Source of the DNA: Brachycybe producta
Lineage: Eukaryota > Arthropoda > Diplopoda > Playtdesmida > Andrognathidae
DNA: 64,000 bases
Direction: 5' to 3'
Assembly (NCBI GenBank): GCA_036925085.1
Contig: JAUPFP010000165.1
Coordinates: forward strand, 55,788 to 119,787
Positions 1 through 11,128 of the stretch are shown here, piece after piece; the stretch's first letter is position 1, and each line of letters starts with the position of its first letter. The notes under the pieces were generated by a model. It saw only the letters and a list, made by a program, of their open reading frames with translations, did not search any database and was not told where the DNA came from. The translations under genes and the position numbers were made by a program.

Positions 1-269
1 GTTCACTAACAAAAAAACCGGCGATTGTTGGCAATTTCGGCAGTGGTATTCGGGGTCACCAATGGATCACCTTGTGGCCTGACCCTGAGTGAAGCCACAC
101 TGCGTTTTTTACTATTAATAATTTAATATTTAATATTATTTTATTTATTTTTATCTTCTTGTTGAATATATAATATAGGATTCTTATATTTGAAGGATTC
201 GAAATATTCGAGATTCGAGAACCTTTTAGGATTCGGATTTGAGAAAATTTAGGATTCGTTCCACCTCTA
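1..269 (+). mobile_element. Family B hAT-like MITE, 5' part cut by window edge
   Basis: The sequence matches the right two thirds of an approximately 410-bp dispersed element found about nine times in the window. Recognisable parts are an ACCGGCGATTGTTG block, a CACCTTGTGGC block, an AT-rich TTAATATTTAATATT stretch and a terminal TTAGGATTCG...CCACCTCTA. It contains no coding capacity. The hAT assignment rests on the complete copy at 28370-28781, which has an 8-bp target duplication. Confidence 0.7.
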
Positions 270-336
270 GTTTTCAATAATTCTTTGCAAAATATATGCA
301 GTCATGATAATTGTTAAGAAACTGCCAAAAAAAAAG

Positions 337-663
337 TAGGGATGGGACATTCGAATCCTCGAATCTTCACAAATATTCGAATCTTCGCGCTTCTTTCGTC
401 TTTCGAATCCTAACCTAAAAAAACTGTTAAAAACTTTGATCAATTTAGTTTTAACTCCATTGACGTCCAATACAAGCGTTCACTAGCAAAAAAAAAACCG
501 GCGATTGTTGCAATTTCGGTAGTATACCGGATCACCTGAATATCACCTTGTGGCAGTGACCCTTCAGTGCCACACACTATGTTTTTTATTATTAATAATT
601 TAATATTTAATATTATTTCATTTATTTGTATCTTCTTAATGAATAATATAGGATTCTTATATG
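337..663 (+). mobile_element. Family B hAT-like MITE, 3' truncated
   Basis: It begins with the family terminus TAGGGATGGGACATTCGAAT and follows the consensus up to the TATAGGATTCTTATAT stretch. There it breaks off and unrelated sequence follows. The missing part is the right terminal inverted repeat region of about 90 bp. Confidence 0.7.
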
Positions 664-823
664 TTATAATGCTCGTGCACATTGAGAGTGCTCGCTGTAA
701 ACAGTGGAACAACTGCGAACGTGAACATATTCACTCCAGTATGGATGCAAGGGGAGCATTTCAAAAGAACACGAACAAATGTTTGCTCTTGCTCGCTCTT
801 CTGGTAAATATCCAGCTTTAGAT

Positions 824-872
824 TCCGGCTTGTCAATCTTGACTTTTCAAGCCAAGATTGACAAGCCGGAAT
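824..872. repeat. Perfect 19-bp inverted repeat (hairpin)
   Basis: Arms 824-842 and 854-872 (TTCCGGCTTGTCAATCTTG and its exact complement) are separated by an 11-nt spacer. No other copy was noticed in the window. It is either a small foldback element or the remnant of one. Confidence 0.75.
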
Positions 873-923
873 TGTTCGTCTGTCACCCATGTTAACAATA
901 CATTAAGAAGACACCCTGTAGTT

Positions 924-947
924 AGAAGAAGAAGAAGAAGAAGAAGA
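924..947 (+). repeat. (GAA)n microsatellite
   Basis: About eight AGA/GAA triplets lie in non-coding sequence. Confidence 0.9.
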
Positions 948-1170
948 AAAAACCTCAATAAAGTTTTCTCATTTCACACCTTTACTTAAAATTGTATTCT
1001 CATTTATCACTGATGAGCAAAACTAATAAACACCGTGGTCCTGCAGTGTGGCCCACCGCCCCCCCCCCCATTTGCCGCCCTTTTTTTCCTTTTATTCCTT
1101 TCTCAATTTCCTTCATCATTCATTTCCAAGTAGAAAAATACATGCTGAATCATTGGTCAAATTCATTGGC

Positions 1171-1624
<454 letters not shown>

Positions 1625-1820
1625 ACAGGCATTTGTAGACAGCTTCAGAATTTCTTTGGCTCCGCCCTTTTAATGAGCGTCAGACCAAATATAAACCTAA
1701 ATTAGAAATAAAAAGGGCGGGGCATGCAACAGCTATGTAATAACAAACCAATTCGAAATTAAATGACGCTCATAAAAGGGTAGAGCCAAAGAAATTCTGA
1801 AGCTGTCTACTGATGCCTGT
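1625..1820. mobile_element. Divergent relative of family A MITE
   Basis: The termini ACAGGCATTTGTAGACAGC and its complement ending in GATGCCTGT enclose the GGCTCCGCCC / GGGTAGAGCC core typical of family A. The inner TIR differs from the main family (AGCTTCAGAATTTCTTT). Flanks GATTGCAAT and ATTGGCAAC resemble each other only loosely, so the target duplication has decayed. There is no coding content. Confidence 0.7.
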
Positions 1821-1869
1821 ATTGGCAACGCTTGACAGTAAGCTTACTGCATTACTTGCAGAGACAACA

Positions 1870-2024
1870 ACAGTCAGTTGGGCGCATCCAGAAAGATTCT
1901 GTTAGCCCCGCCCTTTTATGAGCATCAGACCAATAACAAACCCATAACAAACAGAATCGAACACGTAACAAACCTAAATAAAAAATCAGAACGAACTTTT
2001 CTGGCTGCGCCCAACTGTCTCTGT
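1870..2024. mobile_element. Divergent relative of family A MITE
   Basis: Inverted ends ACAGTCAGTTGGGCGC and GCGCCCAACTGTCTCTGT surround a short AT-rich middle containing CCCCGCCCTTTTATGAGC. AGAGACA occurs just outside both ends and is probably the remains of the target duplication. The right flank directly becomes the left end of the next element. Confidence 0.6.
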
Positions 2025-2028
2025 AGAG

Positions 2029-2222
2029 ACAGGCATTTAGGCTCAGCAAAATAGTCGTTTTTGCCCCGCCCTTTTATGCGGAACGGCAACTTCTATCTAA
2101 TTGGTTTGTTACTTCGTCTGATGTCACATGCTCCACCCTTTTCAATTTCTGATTGGTTATTTGGTCTGACGTCATAAAAGGGCGGAGCAAAAGAAATTCT
2201 AATGCTGAGCACAATCGCCTGT
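2029..2222. mobile_element. Divergent relative of family A MITE
   Basis: It starts ACAGGCATTTAGGCTCAGC and ends GCTGAGCACAATCGCCTGT. The middle contains the family A signature CGGCAACTTC...ATTGGTTTGTT...TGATGTCACATGCTCC...GTCTGACGTCAT. It abuts the previous element with only a few bases between. Confidence 0.65.
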
Positions 2223-2224
2223 CT

Positions 2225-2440
2225 GAAATTGTGTACACTGCATCCTTTACTAGTGCATCTTCTCAAATTTTAACGGATCTTTGAATGACCTGTCCTGAAT
2301 CCGCCGTTATAGGAGGAGGAGGAGGATGAGGGTCCCACCTTAAATTAAACGTACTTTTCAACAAAATAAAACAAATTCCACTCCTGTAGTCCCCAAAAAC
2401 AAAAACACGTCTAAGTGGAAATAAAAGCTTGTTTTTAATT
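2225..2440 (+). repeat. Dispersed repeat with GATCCGCCGTTATA-type block
   Basis: This matches the segments at about 61340-61437 and 63290-63432 (shared: TGAATGACCTGTCC, TCCGCCGTTATA, GGAGG run, GGGTCCCACCTTAAAT, AAACGTACTTTT). At 63.4 kb the same repeat is interrupted by a Harbinger-like MITE. The repeat type is unknown and no coding frame was seen. Confidence 0.6.
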
Positions 2441-2833
2441 TTTACTCTAATGTTTGGCCATTTCATTCTCAAACTACAAATTAGGCACTCGAATGATTCC
2501 CTCCTCCTCCACCCCTTCTTTCAACTGGAAAATGTGTAAGGGGAGGATTTGGGGGGGGGGGGGGTGGTAACACACAACCTCAGATTAGAATCAATCATTG
2601 AACCAAGTGACATCTTTTCTCCAAACGAGAAAAAAAGAGAAGAAAAAAAAAACTGTCCCATGAAATTATTGTCTCATTGAAATGTAGGAACAGATTTTGG
2701 ATCCATTGGATGACAATTAGAAATCGACCGACAACCGTTGAATAATAGTGTGTTTCAATGTAAGGAGAGAGAGAGAGAGAGAGAGAGGGGGAAGAGGAGG
2801 AAGGTTGTTTTTCAAACAGTTTTTCTGTTTCAG
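2441..2833. other. Low-complexity stretch, no gene seen
   Basis: Contains a G homopolymer of about 14 near 2550, A-runs near 2640 and a short (GA)n at about 2763-2788. No supportable gene. Confidence 0.5.
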
Positions 2834-3000
2834 ATTCTTGATTTAAACTATTTCAATCAGAATAGACAAGCGAAACGAAAAAGAATGGGCCCACCCATAG
2901 TGTGTGTGGATTCAAGAATCAAACGTTTGGAGAACAAGAAAAAAGCAACCAAAAAAATACTCAAAGGACTCAAAGCTTCTATACTCTGGTCAAGATTGGA
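2834..3000 (+). other. Possible exon interrupted by a MITE (weak)
   Basis: A pyrimidine tract and CAG at 2821-2833 (TTTTTCTGTTTCAG) could be a splice acceptor. It is followed by an open frame of roughly 55 codons that is rich in Lys/Arg (a KRLENKKKATKKILKG stretch). A family A MITE is inserted near its end. Reading across the reconstructed empty site would stop the frame two codons later. The frame is short, A-rich and unrecognised, so it may be chance. Confidence 0.15.
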
Positions 3001-3175
3001 ACAGGCAATTAGAAAACGGGACGAACAGAAGTTGGCTGCGCCCTTTTTATGACGAACGGCAACTTCTAATTGGTTTGTTGTGTGGTTCGACGTTGAAAAG
3101 GGCGGAGCATGTGACGTCAGACTACATAACCAACCAATTAGAAGTTTCCATTCATCCCGTTTTCTAATTGCCTGT
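3001..3175. mobile_element. Family A MITE (9-bp-type target)
   Basis: The TIR ACAGGCAATTAGAAAACGGG lies at the left, with the complement ending TTGCCTGT at the right. The internal core is GGCTGCGCCC / AAGGGCGGAG / GTGACGTCAGAC. Flanks AGATTGGA and AGACTGGA are a near-identical duplication. The right arm lacks about 30 bp found in other copies. Confidence 0.88.
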
Positions 3176-3229
3176 AGACTGGACCCTTAAGGAAACTTTT
3201 GAGCATATAGACAAAAAGGGATAGTTTAA

Positions 3230-3573
3230 GAATGCAAGTAGATCATTTATTTTGTGCGTGTAGCATTAGATGGCGCCACTAGCCCTCTCCCATAGAAATA
3301 TCTACTGACACTCTTCAACTCTGTTGACTCATCTTCCTTTTTTTTTCACGAAAACTTAATCGCTTCGCTATTTCTACACGTGTTCTTCTTCACTTATATT
3401 GTGTTCTGGGTTGTTTGTCCACGTGCTGTTAATTAAGGTTGTTTTGGACGCTTTTAATGCTAAAAGGGTGCATTTGATTTCAACTAATTGGCGAGTGTAG
3501 TTTGTCACCTATCGAGGTTTGCGCCATCTACTTTGCGATTATACAAGTAATAGTATTTTTCTATGGAGCCCTT
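3230..3573 (+). mobile_element. TTAA-target MITE, family F (GAATGCAAG...GAGCCCTT)
   Basis: TTAA lies immediately outside both ends (3226-3229 and 3574-3577). A second full copy is at 30081-30415 and a reversed partial copy at 6749-6835. The element carries internal inverted segments around GATGGCGCC and its complement. No coding frame. Confidence 0.7.
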
Positions 3574-3577
3574 TTAA

Positions 3578-3952
3578 GGTGCTCGCCCACTAGGTCGGTG
3601 ATGCGGCGCGGAGAAAAAACGGCTCCCAAACAAAATGCATGGAAATGAATGTAGCCCCCATCCATTAGGGTGGAAGAGCAGAGAAGCGCGGCGAAATTCC
3701 GACTTCAAGAAGTTTCAAACTTTTTCCAGATCGGTACCGTGCAAGCACTTCGCCGCACTTCCGCCGTAATGAACGGGGCTCCTTTCATTTACATGCATTT
3801 TGTTTGGGAACCGTTTTTTCTCCGTGCTGTATCACCAACCTAGTGGGCGAGCAGCTCTAATGGAAGGGGGCTTCATTCATTTACATGCATTTTGTTTGGG
3901 AGCCATTCTTTCTCTGTGCTGCGTCACCGACCTTTAGGGCGAGCAGCTTTAA
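3578..3952. mobile_element. Palindromic TTAA-type element, GTGCTCGCCCACTAGG ends
   Basis: The left end GGTGCTCGCCCACTAGGTCGG is matched at 3830-3857 by its complement (CCTAGTGGGCGAGCAGCTC followed by TAAT). A second, divergent copy of the right end follows at 3858-3952 (GACCTTTAGGGCGAGCAGC). GCATTTTGTTTGGGAGCC occurs in both right copies. The left TTAA is shared with the preceding element, so two TTAA insertions abut. Confidence 0.6.
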
Positions 3953-5040
3953 ACAAACGGGTTCTTGCTTTCTTTTGTCATTAACCCTTTTTTTTATCAA
4001 GACTAAAACGACACAAGCCTTAATTTGTTGTCAACCCCTTCGACGTCACAAGCTTCATCTTATGATGAGGCAAGTATCATTAGTGTACCGTTTATTGAGA
4101 CTCCACATAATACGTTTTTACAGATGATCAGAAGCACTCAAGTCAAAGTAACCAATCTCTATATACTACGAGTTCGTGTGTTCCAAGTTCAACTTCTCAA
4201 AAACCCAAATTGCCAATTCCCCCCTTCTTTCTCCCCGCCACCCCCACCCCTTTTCAATCCTCATTAATATGAAATGCAAATCAGCTATAATCTCCTAATT
4301 GTGACATTCCCACAATTGCCAACAACAAACCATTTTCAGTTTGAATACAAAGTGGTGTAGTAAGACAAAACAGTTAACACGTCCTAAGTTCGATCCTTTG
4401 GTGTTTTAGTTTGGCCCCCTCCCTTCCCCTTCCCTTCACCCCCACCCTCTCTCCACCTCATGAACTATAAAGCATTGGATATGGCAACAAACATCATCAA
4501 TAAAGATTAAATTGTCATTCTCAAAAAAAGGCAAGTTCGAAAGACTCCAAAAAAGACACAGAATGACGACGACGGGATCTGGCTCCTTACTCCTATATTA
4601 CAATCATTCTATCCGTCCAACCAAAACATCAAACAGAACACAAAAAAAAATACAAAAGTGAAACACCAAATCCAATGCAAAACTTAATACTTGAGCTTAG
4701 CTAACCAAGAAATATATATAAAATGAATGTATATTATACCTAAAACCTTCTCCATCATTCCTCATGATGTCCTTATGTTACTGTTTGATTAATGACGAGG
4801 TCGCAACTGAACAAGCAATCAGCTGTTCAGATAGAAGTTCAGCGTTGAAAGAACACCTAACGCCATCTATCGACATACATGAGAAACTTCAATTATGACA
4901 GTTTCCCGATCAGAATGATTTTTTCAAATTTTATTAAATATAATAAAATATGCGCAGAACAGTGCGTAATGTGACAGTTTATCGTATATCTAACCTTGTG
5001 ACCTTCTAGACAAAAGAATTGGTGGAGATGTGTGCTAAAT
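3953..5040. other. No gene or element recognised
   Basis: AT-rich, with C-rich patches near 4220-4260 and 4415-4460. Short open frames here lack splice context, codon bias and similarity I can recognise. Confidence 0.45.
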
Positions 5041-5245
5041 ACAGCCAATTAGAAATCGGGACGAGCAGAAGTTGGCTCCGCCCTTGTTATGACGACCGGC
5101 AACTTCTAATTGGTTGGTTGTGTGGTTCGACGTTGAAAAGGGCGGAGCATGTGACGTCAGACTACATAACCAACCAATTAGAAGTTGCGTTCGTCATAAA
5201 AAGGGCGGAGACAACTGAAGTTCGTCCCGATTTCTAAATGCCTGT
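5041..5245. mobile_element. Family A MITE
   Basis: Begins ACAGCCAATTAGAAATCGGG and ends CGATTTCTAAATGCCTGT. The internal GGCTCCGCCC, CGGCAACTTCTAATTGG, AAGGGCGGAGCATG and GTGACGTCAGAC blocks match the family. Flanking duplication is not clear. Confidence 0.9.
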
Positions 5246-5369
5246 GGTGCGGAGGGGGGGCCGCAGGAAGTTTGCAGGGCGCATTTTGGAAGTACAAAGG
5301 GGCGCAGTGTTTTAAGCAGCAAGGGGACTGCATGGGGCGCAACCAAACCTAACTACGCCCTTGTAATAT
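5246..5369 (-). mobile_element. hAT-type remnant with ...TACGCC end
   Basis: GGGGGCCGCAGGAAG...GGGGCGCAACCAAACC...ACTACGCCCTTG resembles the right end of the hAT element at 54954-55635 (GGCGCAACCAAGTC...GCTACGCCACTG). The left end is absent because it abuts the family A MITE. Confidence 0.45.
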
Positions 5370-5506
5370 AAGGTAAATAGCAAAATCCTCTGATAGCTAT
5401 GTTCTCTATGACAATATATAGGCCTACAGATGAAGAAAAAAATGAATCCTGGAATTTCGTTATGGAAACCCTCATATAAGATTTTTATTCAGTTGTATTC
5501 ATTATT

Positions 5507-5510
<4 letters not shown>

Positions 5511-5584
<74 letters not shown>
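5511..5584 (+). repeat. (GA)n microsatellite
   Basis: An uninterrupted GA dinucleotide run of about 74 bp. Confidence 0.95.
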
Positions 5585-5587
<3 letters not shown>

Positions 5588-5771
5588 TAAAATGGTAATA
5601 AATTTTCTACTAAAGAGTTTTAATTGCCTCAGAAGATGAAGACAACTTAAGACCAAGAAATGAAACATTACCACAGTTTAAGAATTTAATTAAAAAAAGC
5701 TTTATGGCACAGAAACCGAAAATCACAACTGTCACAACATTAATACTTTTTACTTTTCTTCCCTTTTTCTT

Positions 5772-6188
5772 TAGGGATGAGTCAGTCGAATCCCGCGAAT
5801 CTTGAAAAATATTCGAGATTCGAAAACTCGAATCTTTGCGCTTTTTTCGTCTTTTTCGAATCTTTCGAATCCTAACCTTAAAAAAAAACTGTTAAAAACT
5901 TTAGTAAAATTAGTTTTAACTCCATTGACGTCCGATAGAAGCGTTCACTAACAAACAAACAAAATCCGGCAATTGTTGGCAATTTAGGTGTTGTACCCGG
6001 ATCACCTTGTGGCAACCCTGAATGCCACACTGTGTTTATTATTATTAATAATTTAATATTTAATATTATTTCATTTATTTGTATCTTCTTAATGAATAAT
6101 ATAGGATTCCAATATTGAACGATTCGAGGGATTCCGGAGATTCGAGAACCTTTTAGGATTCGGATTCGAGAAAATTTAGGATTCGTCA
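5772..6188 (+). mobile_element. Family B hAT-like MITE
   Basis: A near full-length copy from TAGGGATGAGTCAG to TTTAGGATTCGTCA. It is flanked by an unusually long direct repeat of about 33 bp (5735-5768 and 6187-6219, ATTAATACTTTTTACTTTTC in both). This is far longer than a hAT target duplication. Confidence 0.8.
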
Positions 6189-6235
6189 CACATTAATACT
6201 TTTTACTTTTCTTCACTTTTTTTTTTAAAAAAAAA

Positions 6236-6644
6236 AGGTGGGTTTAAAATTGGTGTATAACGACTGTCGAACTCCAGTTGATTCTGCCTTTCGACGAATC
6301 CCAAATTTTCTCGAAACAGAATAATAAAAGGTTCTCGAATCCCTCGAATCTCTCGATTCCTTCTTATAAGAATCCTATATAACAAGTGTGGCATTCAGGG
6401 ACAGGCCACAAGGTGATATTGGTGATCCGGGTACCAACAAAATTGCAACTATTGCCGGTTTTTTTTTTTTTTTTGTTGGACGTCAATGGAGTTAAAAACT
6501 AATTTTACCAAAATTTTTAACAGGTTTTTTAAGGTTAGGATTCGAAAGATTCGAAAGACGAAAAAAACGCGAAGATTCGAGTTTTCGAATCTCGAATATT
6601 TTCCAAGATTCGCGGGATTCCAGGATTCGAATGTCCCATCCCTA
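6236..6644 (-). mobile_element. Family B hAT-like MITE, reversed
   Basis: An inverted copy lying about 50 bp from the previous one. It ends with the family terminus (CATCCCTA). About 50 bp of foreign sequence separates the terminal AGGTGGG from the expected CGAATCCCAAATTTTCTCG. That insertion is not seen in other copies. Confidence 0.75.
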
Positions 6645-6748
6645 ATATTTTTTTATTGTTTATAAAAGATTTTAAAAGATGTCAACATGAAATTACTATT
6701 CAGTGATTCAATGCTACCGTTCTAGTTTCGACTGTTTTACTGTGGTCA

Positions 6749-6835
6749 CACTGGCACTTAATACATTTCTATGGGAAGAGGGCTAGTGGCGCTATCTAAT
6801 GCTACAGGGACGAACTACATGATCTACTTGCATTC
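6749..6835 (-). mobile_element. Partial family F TTAA MITE
   Basis: Reverse-oriented fragment containing GGGCTAGTGGCGCTATCTAA and GATCTACTTGCATTC, which match the left end of 3230-3573. It is truncated on the distal side and abuts the next TTAA-type element. Confidence 0.6.
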
Positions 6836-6838
6836 TTA

Positions 6839-7458
6839 GGGCAAGTATCCACTTGTTGCATTTCTGCGTATCGTATCCCAGACGCATATCAATGAATACA
6901 GTTAGCGTAGCATCGTTTCCGTATCAAACTATGATACTAAGAAACGCAACGAACCCGATCGGTCATTTGTCGGCTCCCCCCCCCCCGGGTCACATCAAAG
7001 AAATGATACGATCCGTGGTGGAGTAAGTTGGGACGGGCAGCGCGCTCGGTCACTCCATTGCACAATATTTGTTCATTACGGGGACGTCTGCAATTACAGG
7101 CAATTAGAAATCGGGACAAAAAGAAGTTGGCTCCGCCCTTCTTATGACGGACGGCAACTTCTAATTGGTTGGATATGTAGTCTGACGTCACATGCTCCGC
7201 CCTTTTCAACGTAAAACCACACAACAAATCAATTAAAGTTGCCGTTCGTCATAAAAAGGGCGGAGCCAACTTCTGTTCATCCCGTTTTCTAATTGCCTGT
7301 CTGCAATCTCGTAATCGTGCATTTTGAAAAGAAAACAGATTGATGATACGAGAAACATCGAGTAGCGTGTGTACACCGTATCCGTATCAGTGAATGATAC
7401 GGGTATGATACGCAACGGTGATATTATACGCTAAACCGCAATAAGTGGATATCCGCCC
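6839..7458. mobile_element. TTAA-type inverted-repeat element, GGGCAAGTATCC ends
   Basis: The left end GGGCAAGTATCCACTTGTTGC is mirrored by GCAATAAGTGGATATCCGCCC at the right. TTAA follows the right end (7459-7462) and TTAG precedes the left. Internal GTATCGTATCC-like repeats occur on both arms. A family A MITE is inserted in the middle, so this element is older. Confidence 0.7.
7096..7300. mobile_element. Family A MITE nested in a TTAA element
   Basis: ACAGGCAATTAGAAATCGGG at the left and CGTTTTCTAATTGCCTGT at the right. Flanks TCTGCAATT and CTGCAATCT share seven to eight bases, in agreement with a decayed 9-bp duplication. The full set of internal family A blocks is present. Confidence 0.92.
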
Positions 7459-7462
7459 TTAA

Positions 7463-7768
7463 CACCATGTAGACACATGAGTTAAATGAATTCAAATTAA
7501 AATGTGTTTAGGTGAATTATACGGAATCCAGTTAAGGACATAAACCTAAATAAAAATTGACTTTATTATTAATATTTTAAATTGAAAATACTTAATCAAT
7601 ATTTTGTCAATAGTTTATTTAATTATATTTAAGTATTAACTCAATATTTTCAGATTATTAACTGAATAAATTGAATTCGACGACATACTGCTTGTTTGCC
7701 CTTCACAGGGCTCTGTAGAACACGTTTATTATTTAAATGTATTTAACTTTTTAGGTGTGAATTAAGTA
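7463..7768 (+). mobile_element. Harbinger-like MITE (family D), degenerate copy
   Basis: Shares ATGAGTTAAATGAATTC, TGACTTTATTATTAATATTT, ATTAACTCAATATTTTCAG and CCCTTCACAGGGCTCTGTAG with the copies at 35387-35680 and 63433-63729. Its terminal bases are decayed. TAA precedes the left end and TTA follows the right. The next copy begins right after that TTA in the opposite orientation, making a head-to-head pair. Confidence 0.75.
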
Positions 7769-7801
7769 TTATACCTAGTACACACCAGATAATTTAAATT
7801 A

Positions 7802-10800
7802 TCGAGGCACTAAGATTATTGGTAGCAGGGCTGACGTCGCATCCCTGCAAGGAAAATCCCAGCGGTTAAGGCTTTTTGTTAGTGGGTGCATTCCCACAAC
7901 TTCCCCATCAGTGCTACGTTCCTATCTGGAAGAGAATGATGTTGCAGTTTTGGATGTCAAACAAACATCTCGTCCTGGAAGCTATGCTGCATCGTTTTTT
8001 ATCTCGATTGATGGCAAGTCTAAGCCATTGGTTGTGGATGATAAGTTTTGGCCAAAAGACATTTCCATTCGTGAATGGAAGGGTCCTGATCCCCATCCAA
8101 ATGTTACTTGCAACTTGGATGCTTCTAATTTTGCTGGGTCAATCATTCCCTCTGATGCTGGGGGATTCTGGCCTAACAATACTGTCCAAGGGTCAAGCAC
8201 GTCTGAACTGTCGTGCAAATCGGGGCTAAAATGTCTTCTTATAAATGCACGCAGTGTGTATAATAAACTTGACCACCTGCACCACTTTTTGCTGTCACGA
8301 TCTGATGTCAACTGCTTTTGTTTTGTTGAAACATGGCTGTTTGACTCTATACCTGACTCTTTAATTGTACCTGATGGGTTTTCAGTTCTGAGATGTGATA
8401 GGGAATCACGTGGAGGTGGGGTCTGCCTAACATTATCCAGTGGTGTCCAGTACTCAAAAGTGACTTGCTTTAGACAAGGAGGAGAATTACTTTGTGTTGA
8501 TCTTCATAACCATGGTTCTGCCTTACGATTAATTACATGCTATCAAAGCCCCCTTTGTTCTACATCAGAAACTGCAACCAATAGCTTAATAGATAGCTTG
8601 CAGTCAGTTTTAAACTTTCGTGGTCCAACAGTGATTGTTGGTGACTTTAATAGACCACACATTGATTGGCACATATTTCAAGCCAATAATACATTAGATA
8701 TGTCTTTTGCTAATTTTTTGTTTGAAAATGCTTTCTCCCAATTAGTAATGTTTCCAACACGTGGAGACAACACTCTATCTTTAATTTTTTGTGATGTTGA
8801 TAATGTTGTTTGTAATGTCTATGGGGATGAACCTTTTTGTCTGAGTGACAATCCCCCTCATTTAGCTGTCTGCTTTGCTATTCCCGATTTTGGTCCAGTT
8901 GAAGCACACCCTGTACCTAGGCGGATATTAAACAACCATGCCCTAGCACAGATTAAACATCATCTCCATTCAATAATCTGGCCCAAAGCAAACCAATGTT
9001 TTGACATTGAAACAGTCTGGGTAGAATTTCAGTCCATTGTTCTCAGTGCAGTAAATAAATATGCCCCAATTGTTTCTACTAGACGCGTGTCTTATGTTCC
9101 ACGTTGTACTCGTAAGGCATTCAACCATAAATTGATGTGTTGGAGGAACTGGAAGCGTACCAATGACCCCATAGCTCTGACTCTATATAAGCAATCAGTC
9201 TCTTACTATCGTCAAGTAGTTAGAGATAATGCTGCCAGACTTGAAATTAGTGCAGTTAGTAGTCGTGATAATACTACCTTTTTGAAGTTCGTGCGCAAAC
9301 GTCTTTGCAATCACGCAAAAATTCCAAACTTGGTCTTAGAAAGTGGGGTTGTTAGTTCTTCAGAAACAGAACAGGCAGAATTCTTAAATCTTGAATTTGC
9401 TAACTCATACTCACAAAATAACCATATACCAAACGACTGTACTAATCCACTTTATACCGATCTTGGAGCACTTTCTTCCTTTAATGTGCACACCATTTAT
9501 GAATTGCTTAATAATATACGTCCAAATTGCACTTCTGGGCCTGATGGAATTCCTGCCAGGGTATTAAAGCATTGTGCGGCAGAGCTTGCCAGCCCAATTT
9601 GTGATCTATTTAAGTTATCTTTACTATCGGGCAGTTTACCTTCCGACTGGAAATTGGCTATAGTACGTCCTGTCTTTAAAAAAGGTGATCGTACACTGCC
9701 GAAGAATTATAGGCCAATATCGCTCACAAGTATTATATGTAAGCTAATGGAAAGGATAATTGGGGAATATTTATTAAATCATATGAAATCAATGAACTTG
9801 CTTGCCTCAAACCAGTATGGTTTCCTTCTCACTCGTTCTTCAACGATACAACTTCTTGACTGTTTACTAGAAATTGTGGACTGCGTAGATAAAAAGAAGT
9901 CTGCAACCGTGGCTTATCTTGATTTTACATCTGCATTTGACAGAGTTGATCATGGTCTTCTGATGGCCAAGCTTGCTAGATATGGTATAGCAAACCCTGT
10001 CTATGGATGGATACAGGCTTTTCTGACTAACCGCTTCCAGTCAGTTCAAGTGGGATCAACCCTCTCGTGCGTTAGCTCAGTTGGTAGTGGGGTAATTCAG
10101 GGTAGCGTATTGGGACCAATCCTATTTGGTATATTTATTAATGATATAGCACAAAACAATCTCTGTAAGACCCTGCTTTATGCCGATGATGTGAAATGTG
10201 TATCCAGACTGGGCAGATACTAATGGCATGTCTCTTTCAATTGACAAGTGTATGGTGCTGGACTTTAATACTAAAGGGCTGGCATCAAGTCTATCTTGTA
10301 TGGGCAGTGCCATTAAATTGGTTCCTGAAGCCCGAGACCTGGGTGTCTTATTTAATGATAAGTTAAATTTCTCATCACATTGTAACGTAATATGTTCCAA
10401 AGGCCATCAAAGGGTAGGCATACTATTTAAAGTATTGCCCAATAGCCCAATTACAGTATTAGTCATGGCCTTTAAGGCATTTGTAATCCCAATCCTGAGT
10501 TATGCCTCTTCAGTGTGGTCCCCATATCTGATACGAGATATTGATGCAATAGAGGCAGTTCAGCGTAGATTTACTAAACGATTGAAGGGCTTGTCTAATA
10601 TGTCGTATATACAACGATTGCATTCCCTTGGAATAATTACTCTTGAACTCAGACGCCTCCATACTGACTTAGTATTGTTATACAAAATATTGGCTAAGGA
10701 TGTCTTTTTTCCCTTGGAGTGGGAGTCTTTCCTAATATTTTCTCCAACAATCACTAGGTCCCACTCAAAGCGTATTATGTCACCTGTAGCTCGCATTAAT

Positions 10801-11097
10801 TGTAAACAACACTGTTTTTTTAATAGGGTCATCCCTATTTGGAATTCACTCCCACAATATGTAGTGGACTCTTCATCATCAGCTAGCTTTTATGCTAATG
10901 TTAAGACATTGGATCTAGCTTGTTGGTTGCATGGACGGGCTGCAAGAGGAAATTAAAAAAATGTATCGATGATGAAATGATTGTTTTCACCTCTTTGTAT
11001 ATCCCTATGTATTTGTGTTTATTTTATTTTGTCTTATATTGACCAGGGTTAGACGTAAGTGTTGCTGTAATGTACAACCTGTAAAACCCTAATAAAA

Positions 11098-11128
<31 letters not shown>

